From: Dehalococcoidia bacterium
GTDB taxonomy: Bacteria > Chloroflexota > Dehalococcoidia > GIF9 > UBA5629
Length of the DNA stretch: 8,450 nt
Assembly (NCBI GenBank): GCA_007280145.1
Contig: QYPU01000070.1
Span: 1 to 8,450 of the forward strand
Direction: 5' to 3'
Of the stretch, positions 1 to 5,646 are shown one piece after another. The notes beneath the pieces are model-generated. The model was given only the letters and a program-made list of their open reading frames with translations, had not been told where the DNA came from and ran no database searches. The stretch's first letter is position 1, and every line of letters starts with the position of its first letter. A program made the translations under genes and the position numbers.

Positions 1-707
1 ACTGGCTCACCGCCTTCTACAGTATGAGTCTCCGCAAAGAAACAACTTATCCCAAGCTGAGCAAGAAAAGATTCCAGCCCAGGCTTAATATAGCTCTCAC
101 CCTGGCTGCCAGTATGATAAGCAGGACGATAACCACATTCAGGAAGCCAGATAGAAGATGGGCTTACACCAAAATGGCGCTGGTAGTTCACCTTGCCCAC
201 TTGCAGTTGACCATAAATGGAGGAATCACGTTCCAACAAGGGCAAATATGCATGAGTAGCTGCGCTAGTAGCTATCTCTACATATCCTTCATCTTGCAGT
301 TGCTTGAAGGCAGAGATTATATTTTGGTCAAATCTTTGATTGAAACTGGTTAGTACCTGCTGATACCTATCAAGATAGAATTTAGCCAAATAATGAAGGT
401 GCTCCTCACCAGCCTTATCAAAACGCTCCACATCTGCTTGAGCCCGGCGAATTTTATCCTGGATGAATTCACCCATGTGGGCAATTACCAATGAGTCAGC
501 TAGCTGCTCAACCAAAACCGGGGTAATACCCAAAGTTAATTTGAAAGGGCAGCCTTCCTGCCTCAAATCATAAAGTGCATCAAGCAGAGGAATATAAGTC
601 TCTAAGGCTGCTTCATGAAGCCACTCCTCACCATGTGGCCAACGCCCAGCATTGCGGCAGTAAGGAAGATGGCTATGCAAAACAAAAGTAAAAGCTCCAG
701 CTTTCAT
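1..707 (-). CDS. GH57 family 1,4-alpha-glucan branching enzyme, N-terminal part (runs off left edge)
   Basis: The open frame runs from ATG at 707-705 to the window edge, giving 235 residues with no stop. The gene is therefore 3'-truncated by the window, not broken. GH57 landmarks are visible in order: the N-terminal HSHLPY (residues 11-16), the GRWPHGEEWLHEA stretch (21-33), EIATSAATHAYLPL (144-157), and WLPECGYRP (187-195). In GH57 branching enzymes the Glu of that last motif is the catalytic nucleophile, here E190. The acid/base Asp region would lie outside the window. The family transfers alpha-1,4-glucan segments to form alpha-1,6 branches in glycogen, in the cytoplasm. The start lies 3 nt after the glgC stop with no purine-rich ribosome binding site ahead of it, so translation is probably coupled to glgC. 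A GH57 amylase-like activity is the main alternative, but the pairing with glgC favours branching. Confidence 0.88.
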   Translation of the reverse strand, partial: MKAGAFTFVLHSHLPYCRNAGRWPHGEEWLHEAALETYIPLLDALYDLRQEGCPFKLTLGITPVLVEQLADSLVIAHMGEFIQDKIRRAQADVERFDKAGEEHLHYLAKFYLDRYQQVLTSFNQRFDQNIISAFKQLQDEGYVEIATSAATHAYLPLLERDSSIYGQLQVGKVNYQRHFGVSPSSIWLPECGYRPAYHTGSQGESYIKPGLESFLAQLGISCFFAETHTVEGGEP

Positions 708-710
708 TGT

Positions 711-1991
711 CTATATTGAATGGCGCCCTAGACTTTCCCTGGTTACACTGCCTCCACTGGGGATAAGCTTAGAAGCGAAATCAGCGCTTTCCACCCAGCA
801 GTCAATTTTACAATTGCGCCCGACCCTGACATCACCAGGTATTTTAGCCCCTTTGCCTACTATGGTTATGCCGGTATTCAGATACTCTGGCTCCTCCTGA
901 TTGGGTGTAAAATCATCGCCATAACCAATATGGCATCCTGGACCAATCCAAACCTGCTTATCAATAATAGACCGGTCAACAATAGCTCCCTTGCCTACAG
1001 TAACATCGTCAAAGATAATCGAATCCTTCACCACAGCACCTTCCTCAACAAACACCCCTGGAGAAATAACAGAGTTCTCCACTCGACCATTAATGATAGC
1101 ACCATTAGACACCAAGCCTCGCGCTATCTGTGCCTTCGGTCCTGATTTAACGGGAGCTAAATTCTGATAAACAGTGCGTATTTCGGTTTCTGGATTATAA
1201 AGATTCAGCTCGGGCAAATCTACAATTAAATCCATATTGGCTTGCCAATATGATTCAATAGTGCCTACATCTCGCCAATAACCACGAAATCTGTAGCCAT
1301 ACACTTTATACTTCCCAATAATTTCAGGTAGAACGTCATGCCCAAAATCATAGCCAACTTCCTTCTGCACGCACCCTCCCAAACAATCATTAAGAATATC
1401 CTTGTTAAAAACATATATTCCCATAGAGGCAAAATTGCTTTTAGCTGTCTTCGGTTTCTCTTCAAAATTAACTACACGCTCATTATGGTCAATAGTGATA
1501 ATGCCAAACCTTGAAGCTTCTTCTAAAGGCACTTCGGTTACAGCCACAGTGACATCAGCTCGCCTGTTACGATGGGTAGCTATCATATAATCATAGCGCA
1601 TGGCATAAACATGGTCACCAGACAAAATGAGAACTTCATCTACTCTCTGGTCTTCCAGATAATAAAGGTTCTGGTAGACAGCATCAGCCGTGCCTTTATA
1701 CCAGTCTCGACTTGACCGACTCAAAAAAGGCTGGAGCAAAACAATTCCACCGGCAGTCCTATCAAAATCCCAGGGTCTACCGATGCCTATATGCTGAGCT
1801 AGGGAGCGAGGATTAAACTGGGTAAGAACAGCTACATTATAAATCCCAGAGTTAGCGCAGTTGCTCAACGTAAAATCGATAATACGGTATCTGCCGCCAA
1901 AAGGCACTGCCGGCTTAGCTCTCTCCGCAGCCAGAATACTCAACCGCTCACCGGCCCCACCAGCCAGAATCATAGCTACTACCCGATTCAT
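711..1991 (-). CDS. glgC: glucose-1-phosphate adenylyltransferase (ADP-glucose pyrophosphorylase)
   Basis: This 426-residue protein has the full GlgC architecture and a normal family length. It makes ADP-glucose from glucose-1-phosphate and ATP, the committed step of bacterial glycogen synthesis, in the cytoplasm. The nucleotidyltransferase domain begins with the glycine-rich loop GGAGERL (11-17) and RAKPAVPFGG (24-33, Lys26). It continues with the substrate-site motifs GTADAV (100-105), SGDH (124-127, metal-binding Asp126), EEKP (177-180), DFGHDVLP (215-222) and YWRDVGT (238-244). The C-terminal third (from about residue 290) shows the hexapeptide pattern of a left-handed beta-helix, typical of the regulatory and oligomerisation domain. 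The ATG at 1991 is fixed by a strong Shine-Dalgarno site. The stop is TAG at 713-711, and a GH57 branching enzyme follows after 3 nt, making a glycogen operon that probably continues left of the window. Confidence 0.97.
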   Translation of the reverse strand: MNRVVAMILAGGAGERLSILAAERAKPAVPFGGRYRIIDFTLSNCANSGIYNVAVLTQFNPRSLAQHIGIGRPWDFDRTAGGIVLLQPFLSRSSRDWYKGTADAVYQNLYYLEDQRVDEVLILSGDHVYAMRYDYMIATHRNRRADVTVAVTEVPLEEASRFGIITIDHNERVVNFEEKPKTAKSNFASMGIYVFNKDILNDCLGGCVQKEVGYDFGHDVLPEIIGKYKVYGYRFRGYWRDVGTIESYWQANMDLIVDLPELNLYNPETEIRTVYQNLAPVKSGPKAQIARGLVSNGAIINGRVENSVISPGVFVEEGAVVKDSIIFDDVTVGKGAIVDRSIIDKQVWIGPGCHIGYGDDFTPNQEEPEYLNTGITIVGKGAKIPGDVRVGRNCKIDCWVESADFASKLIPSGGSVTRESLGRHSI

Positions 1992-1994
1992 ACC

Positions 1995-2004
1995 ATCACC
2001 TCCC
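1995..2004 (-). promoter_or_regulatory. strong Shine-Dalgarno site of glgC
   Basis: On the minus strand GGGAGGTGAT matches the 16S anti-Shine-Dalgarno sequence almost completely. The GGAGG core ends 7 nt before the ATG at 1991. This fixes the glgC start and suggests efficient translation. Confidence 0.85.
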
Positions 2005-2021
2005 TGCTAGCCTCATTCCTC

Positions 2022-2050
2022 ATTTTAGCCCAACCCCGTATATTTGTCGA
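2022..2050 (-). promoter_or_regulatory. sigma70-like promoter for the glgC operon
   Basis: On the minus strand a -35 hexamer TCGACA (2050-2045, 5 of 6 to TTGACA) and a -10 hexamer TAAAAT (2027-2022, 5 of 6 to TATAAT) are separated by exactly 17 nt. Transcription would start near 2015, giving a leader of about 24 nt that includes the Shine-Dalgarno site. This is prediction from sequence only, but match, spacing and position all agree. Confidence 0.55.
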
Positions 2051-2124
2051 CTTAATATACTCTACAGATTAATTCCACGACTCTTAGCTGCCCCCACCTT
2101 TTAGAGAAAATAATAGTCATAGGA

Positions 2125-2136
2125 GCTATCGATAGC
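2125..2136. repeat. 12-bp perfect palindrome in the divergent intergenic region
   Basis: GCTATCGATAGC is a perfect inverted repeat with no spacer. It lies between the glgC promoter (about 75 bp away) and the -10 box of the plus-strand lipoprotein gene (about 56 bp away). A dimeric regulator could bind such a site, but one copy without a recognised regulator gene nearby is weak evidence. A 12-bp palindrome can also occur by chance. Confidence 0.3.
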
Positions 2137-2191
2137 CTTAACAGGAAGGGTAGGAAGCTGAGTCTTGTTTAGATTACTGGTAAAAAAGCTT

Positions 2192-2197
2192 TATAAT
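2192..2197 (+). promoter_or_regulatory. consensus -10 box just upstream of the lipoprotein gene
   Basis: TATAAT is a perfect -10 hexamer. With the usual spacing, transcription would begin around 2203-2205, only 2-4 nt before the ATG at 2207, so the mRNA would be practically leaderless. This agrees with the absence of any Shine-Dalgarno sequence in front of that ATG. The -35 region at 17-nt spacing is TTAGAT, a poor match, so the promoter is plausible but unproven. Confidence 0.4.
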
Positions 2198-2206
2198 ACT
2201 ACAATT

Positions 2207-2659
2207 ATGAAACCGAGCTTCAGCCTATTGATATTATTACTATTGTTTCTCGTTGGTTGTACTTGCCCGCTAGCCCCGCCCACGATAAGCTCCCAGCCAT
2301 CAATAGTAAGTGCCGAATACGGAGAGGAATTAGCCAAGCAGTTCTGTCCTCTAATCTATTTGTGTAGAGAAGGTGAGATAGTGGAGAATTTTGAGCCTGA
2401 GCAGATAGAAATTATGCTCGATACGGCAGTTCTTCATGATGTAGAAGACCCCTCGTTCTCTGAAATGGTAACGTTATCTAACCTGTTGCGATGGTCAAAA
2501 AACATCTACTATCTTGACATCGCAGAGTTGGAGCCTAAAACTAATTCAGTAGCTGAATATAAACTTACCTACGACAAGGCAAAAGCTCGATATCAGCCTA
2601 GTGTATATGCTCGGGTTAAGGAAGGTGGAGGGGAAAGCTACACAGTGATTCAATACTGA
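2207..2659 (+). CDS. lipoprotein with Vps62-like domain, N-terminal piece ending at an in-frame TGA
   Basis: This 150-residue piece starts with a lipoprotein signal peptide: MKPSFS, a run of Leu/Ile (7-15), then lipobox LVGC with the lipidated Cys at residue 18. It should be exported and anchored to the membrane. A Pro/Ser linker leads into the start of a Vps62-like domain (LAKQFCPLIYL, about residues 37-47; later VYARVKEGGGESYTVIQY up to the stop). I chose ATG 2207 over a TTG 42 nt upstream because only the ATG places the signal peptide at the true N terminus and the upstream codons overlap the likely promoter. The frame ends at TGA 2657-2659, yet continues in the same frame with the next piece of the same domain (IFYYFNDW, then HEGDWE). 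This is therefore most likely the front part of one 785-residue gene from 2207 to 4564, broken by a nonsense change or a base-calling error. The biochemical role of the family in bacteria is not known to me. Confidence 0.75.
   Translation: MKPSFSLLILLLLFLVGCTCPLAPPTISSQPSIVSAEYGEELAKQFCPLIYLCREGEIVENFEPEQIEIMLDTAVLHDVEDPSFSEMVTLSNLLRWSKNIYYLDIAELEPKTNSVAEYKLTYDKAKARYQPSVYARVKEGGGESYTVIQY
2657..2659 (+). other. in-frame TGA interrupting the lipoprotein gene, probably a TGG (Trp) position
   Basis: The codons before the TGA end in VIQY, and those after it, in the same frame, read IFYYFNDW and then HEGDWELVQ. From memory, Vps62-like proteins have an aromatic YW-F/I-FY run followed by N and HEGDWE here, so the stop replaces an expected Trp. 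A single G-to-A change (TGG to TGA) explains this. No frame change is needed. Confidence 0.7.
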
Positions 2660-2713
2660 ATATTTTACTATTTTAATGATTGGCGCAACTGCCATGAGGG
2701 AGACTGGGAGCTC

Positions 2714-4564
2714 GTGCAACTCTGCTTTCCCGGTTGCACGACGCAAGAGCTACTGGAAAAAGCAGAGCAGCCACTCTTTGCGGCATATTCACAGCATCAA
2801 GCTGGCCAAAGGATGTCATGGAGTGACATGAAAGATAATGCTCTGGTGTTAGACACACATCCGGTGGTCTATGTCGCCCAGGGTTCACATGCTAACTACT
2901 TTGCCCCCGGTCGCTTTTGGTCAGGACTCGATTTCGATAACACGGGGGCGTCTTCATGGAAGGTGCTCAAACCAGAGCAGCTCAATTTAGTCCTGGTACC
3001 TGAAATTGGAACTGAGAGTGAGGAACCCGGCTGGCTGGAATTCAAGGGTAGATGGGGAGAAAACCTTGATTTTTGCATCTCCGTACTCGGACTGAAGTTC
3101 TGGCAGCGCGGTTCCTTTGGTCCACCATGGGGGGAAGGTGGACAAACGAATACAAAGTGGGAACGCCCTAGTGAATGGGCCTCTAAGTTACCTGAGTATC
3201 CAGACCCATTTTGGACATCATTCTTTAAGTTAGCCGGAGACTGCTTTAACCGGGCTTTCTTTTGCCTATTCAGCCCGGTTAACATACATGTCTATCATTC
3301 TCTGGGACACCATGTCGGATTAGATGAAAATGGTGAGTTAGAAAATCAGATACCCGGAGCAACGTATATTGCCCCACAAGGAACACAATACAAGACAATA
3401 GTCATCCCCAGTGCTGATATTTCATATGGATATAAGTTGGTTGTGAATGGAACCGGCTCAGGAATTATGGATATAAAAATACAGGTGCCTGATACCAAGA
3501 ATAATGCCAGGCACTATTTAGAATATGCCAGCATGCCAGTTTCCGCAACAACTGTAGCACGAGTCGACATAGTGCCAGACGGAGTAATCAGACTGGAATT
3601 AGACAGTGATGGAGACGGTGTCTTCGAATTGGAAGGCACACCGGGTAAATTCGAGGGAAAGAAGGTGACACCACCTGTCATCGAAGCTAACCCAGCTAGA
3701 CTTAGCCTTGAGCCCACAAGAGTTGAAAGCGAAATAGATACTCCTCACCAAATAGTAGCTACAGTATATGATTGTGCGAGCAAGCCGATGACAGGTATAA
3801 AGGTTAACTTTATAGTCAAGGGTGCCAATAGTATTAGTGGTGAAGCCGCCACTGGCAACAATGGCCAGGCTATTCTCACTTATTATGGCAAGAATCCCGG
3901 TGAAGACAACATCACAGCTAAGATTGATAGTCTCGTAGCCACTGCCACCGTGATGTGGACAAGTGAGCCTGCAGCATCTACACCCGCCAGACTTATGATT
4001 TACCCTGTTCAAGCTAAAAACCCGGTGAGAGCTGAGCATACAATTACATTCACAGTCTATGACACTGAAGGCAAACCCATGCCAGAGATAAGAATATATA
4101 TTAATCGTGCCGGCGCTAATCCTTTTGCACCCATCCAACTTGTTACTGACGCCAATGGTAAGGCTAATTACTTCTACATTGGCAAGAATGCTGGTATTGA
4201 TACCATCTCCGCTAGGGTTGATAACCTGGTGGCCAAGGCACCAAAAGAATGGTATGTACCAATGCAGCCGGCCAAGATTAGTCTTGAGCCTGCTAGAAGC
4301 ACAAACAGGATAGGAGAGCTGCATACCGTGGTGGCTACTATACTTGATGCTAACGGGAAGCCTCTGCCAAGGGTTACGGTATACTTCAAAGTCTCTGGTA
4401 CCATTGACAAGAATAGCAGGGTTACCACCGGAGCTGATGGCAGGGCCAGTTTCAGTTACTCCAGCAAAGAGGTGGGGGAAGATACCATAGTGGCCACCTG
4501 TGACAACTTAAGGGCAATAGCTACAAAAGAGTGGATAGTACCGCCTCCTCCAACAAAAAGATAA
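2714..4564 (+). CDS. Vps62-like protein, C-terminal piece with three Ig-like (Big_1) repeats
   Basis: This 616-residue frame opens at GTG 2714, the first possible start after the TGA at 2657-2659 and in the same frame as the upstream lipoprotein piece. The HEGDWE motif lies before this GTG, so the piece starts inside the Vps62-like domain and is probably not an independent gene. Visible segments are THPVVYVAQGSHANYF (48-63), a conserved-looking GRWGE and GPPWGEGG stretch (about 112-143), a beta-rich module with IHVYHSLGHHVG and IPGATY (about 190-325), and a calcium-loop-like DSDGDGVFE (297-305). Three Big_1-type Ig repeats begin at residues 327, 424 and 519. The protein ends in VPPPPTKR with no sortase signal or C-terminal membrane anchor, so attachment would rely on the lipoprotein signal of the upstream piece. 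The repeats suggest an extracellular stalk that displays the Vps62-like domain. Function is unknown. Confidence 0.8.
   Translation: MQLCFPGCTTQELLEKAEQPLFAAYSQHQAGQRMSWSDMKDNALVLDTHPVVYVAQGSHANYFAPGRFWSGLDFDNTGASSWKVLKPEQLNLVLVPEIGTESEEPGWLEFKGRWGENLDFCISVLGLKFWQRGSFGPPWGEGGQTNTKWERPSEWASKLPEYPDPFWTSFFKLAGDCFNRAFFCLFSPVNIHVYHSLGHHVGLDENGELENQIPGATYIAPQGTQYKTIVIPSADISYGYKLVVNGTGSGIMDIKIQVPDTKNNARHYLEYASMPVSATTVARVDIVPDGVIRLELDSDGDGVFELEGTPGKFEGKKVTPPVIEANPARLSLEPTRVESEIDTPHQIVATVYDCASKPMTGIKVNFIVKGANSISGEAATGNNGQAILTYYGKNPGEDNITAKIDSLVATATVMWTSEPAASTPARLMIYPVQAKNPVRAEHTITFTVYDTEGKPMPEIRIYINRAGANPFAPIQLVTDANGKANYFYIGKNAGIDTISARVDNLVAKAPKEWYVPMQPAKISLEPARSTNRIGELHTVVATILDANGKPLPRVTVYFKVSGTIDKNSRVTTGADGRASFSYSSKEVGEDTIVATCDNLRAIATKEWIVPPPPTKR
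3692..4540 (+). repeat. three tandem Ig-like (Big_1-type) repeats within the lipoprotein gene
   Basis: Three coding units start at 3692, 3983 and 4268, with periods of 291 and 285 nt (97 and 95 residues). Each opens with PAR or PAK plus a hydrophobic strand and then E/YP. Each carries a central V-x-D-x-x-x-K-P-(M/L) turn (YDCASKPMTG, YDTEGKPMPE, LDANGKPLPR), followed by V/I strands, a T-x-x-x-G-x-A turn (TGNNGQA, TDANGKA, TGADGRA), a G-x-D-x-I strand and a closing W. This matches the Big_1 bacterial Ig-like pattern of surface stalk proteins. The units have diverged in sequence, so this is an old duplication rather than a recent expansion. Confidence 0.75.
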
Positions 4565-4570
4565 AGTTAG

Positions 4571-4675
4571 TGCGCAAATTCCATTTGTAATGTGTGTGGC
4601 AATAAAGTGACGGTAACTAGGGTTGGAGGTGATACTCTGGTTTGCTACGGGCAGGGTATGGAGAAAATAGAGTGA
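4571..4675 (+). pseudogene. desulforedoxin-like (rubredoxin-type Fe site) remnant without a start codon
   Basis: Between an in-frame TAG (4568-4570) and TGA (4673-4675), 34 codons translate to a desulforedoxin-like segment: CNVCGNKVTV from 4586, then GGDTLVCYGQGME, ending KIE. Desulforedoxin and the N-terminal domain of desulfoferrodoxin hold Fe with C-x2-C and a later CC pair in a GGG-x-LVCCG-x-x-M context. Here the first three Cys are kept (codons at 4586, 4595, 4643) and the fourth is Tyr (4646). There is no ATG, GTG or TTG ahead of the first Cys, and no ribosome binding site. I read this as a decayed gene or leftover C-terminal fragment. A tiny functional protein using a non-standard start is much less likely. 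Confidence 0.55.
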
Positions 4676-4815
4676 GTGCATTATGCCGAATCTAAAGTGA
4701 CCGACCATTATGCTGTCGCCTCCAGATGACCGAAAATAACCATCCGTCTTTGTTTGATTATCTGTGATACACTTAGTGCTTATAAAGCAGTTAATAGTAG
4801 GATACAAGAATAACA

Positions 4816-5301
4816 ATGAATAACAAGCACAAGAATATAATACGATGCTTCGTAAGTATAATTGCATGCCAGTGTGCTGGTCTTGTCGGTTCGATATTCA
4901 CAGCCGATGCAATCCAAACTTGGTACACAACTCTTCAAAAACCATCCTTTACACCACCCAACTGGTTGTTTGCACCCGCCTGGGTAACACTTTATCTACT
5001 GATGGGCATATCAGCATTCCTGATATGGCGTACAGGTTTAGATAAGCGGCAGACGAGAACAGCTCTGATACTGTTCCTGATACAACTGATTCTTAATACC
5101 TTATGGTCAGTAGCCTTCTTTGGGTTGGAATCCCCGCTGTATGGAATCATTGTGATCGTAATTCTATGGAGTGCAATACTACTAACAATACTGAGGTTTC
5201 TCCGAATTTCAACAGCTGCCGGAGTACTTATGCTACCATATATTTTATGGGTGAGTTTCGCAGCAATTCTGAATATCTCAATATTCATGCTAAATCAATA
5301 A
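4816..5301 (+). CDS. tspO: TspO/MBR family membrane protein (tryptophan-rich sensory protein homologue)
   Basis: This 161-residue, five-helix membrane protein has the standard TspO length. Predicted helices lie at about 10-29, 52-72, 80-103, 107-127 and 134-158. Family motifs are LQKPSFTPPNWLFAPAW (40-56), LNTLWSVAFF (93-102) and PYILWVSFAAILN (141-153), which line the porphyrin/ligand pocket in characterised members. Bacterial TspO proteins bind tetrapyrroles and have been linked to stress and redox or light-responsive regulation. The role in this organism cannot be read from the sequence. ATG 4816 gives the expected short N terminus before helix 1. The upstream ribosome binding site is poor, with only a weak AGGAT about 13 nt away, and a TATAAA at 4781-4786 with no good -35 could be its -10 box. 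It stands alone, about 140 bp after the desulforedoxin-like remnant. Confidence 0.93.
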   Translation: MNNKHKNIIRCFVSIIACQCAGLVGSIFTADAIQTWYTTLQKPSFTPPNWLFAPAWVTLYLLMGISAFLIWRTGLDKRQTRTALILFLIQLILNTLWSVAFFGLESPLYGIIVIVILWSAILLTILRFLRISTAAGVLMLPYILWVSFAAILNISIFMLNQ

Positions 5302-5632
5302 GCCAATGCGAATATATGGGTCAATGGACGATATATGCATGTCTTCAGAAAACTAGGACACTACAGCCCCAGAGATATTGCACACTTCATTGAGCACTGG
5401 ATACTTCAAGCATAGTTTGCAGAAGACTCATCTGGAGCAGAGCGAACCCGGGAACTCCTCTACTTTTCCTGCTGAATACGGTTTCTCTCTATTTAAGGTC
5501 TATAACCCAATAGCTAACATCTACGATGCCAACTTCAACCTAGTTAAGAGGATGTACAATTCTTTGGGGCGATTCACTGTACAAAATGTTGATTTTGAGT
5601 TTTATTGACTAGCTTAGCCATTTACGGTTCAG
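5302..5632. other. gene-free stretch between tspO and corA (convergent)
   Basis: These 331 nt lie between the stop codons of two convergent genes. The open frames here are weak. One needs a TTG start at 5378 (76 codons, to 5608). Another is a 26-codon frame from ATG 5335 reading HVFRKLGHYSPRDIAHFIEHW before a stop. Neither has a ribosome binding site or a fold I recognise. The second reads somewhat like protein, so a decayed gene is possible but not shown. Two TGTACA hexamers lie about 30 nt apart near 5553-5583. I find no tRNA-like or mobile-element structure. Confidence 0.4.
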
Positions 5633-5646
5633 CTACTCTCTTTTTT
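5610..5646 (+). terminator. possible weak rho-independent terminator downstream of tspO
   Basis: An imperfect hairpin (5610-5635; outer arms TAGCT and AGCTA, inner CC/GG pairs, two mismatches, six-base loop) is followed after 5 nt by six T residues (5641-5646) on the plus strand. It overlaps the 3' end of the opposing corA gene. The mismatched stem and the gap before the T tract make it weak. Confidence 0.25.

Noticed and set aside
24..353. 109-codon plus-strand frame
   Set aside because: It lies antisense to the GH57 gene, whose conserved motifs establish the minus strand as coding.
2165..2206. Upstream TTG start for the lipoprotein gene
   Set aside because: It would put 14 extra residues before a clear lipoprotein signal peptide and overlaps the TATAAT box. 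No ribosome binding site supports it.
2657..2659. TGA read as selenocysteine
   Set aside because: The sequence just downstream is AT-rich, with only a 4-bp hairpin about 20 nt away and no bacterial SECIS-like stem-loop. The expected residue at this point is Trp, not Cys.
2657..2659. TGA reassigned to Trp genome-wide (code 4 or 25)
   Set aside because: holA ends naturally at a TGA (8034-8032), and the other genes here use TGG for Trp. One TGA does not support recoding.
4621..4730. Long-range inverted repeat GGAGGTGA with CGCCTCC
   Set aside because: The arms are about 95 nt apart, short and imperfect. One arm lies within the desulforedoxin remnant's codons.
5378..5608. 76-codon plus-strand frame
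   Set aside because: It needs a TTG start, has no ribosome binding site, and its composition and sequence match nothing I recognise.
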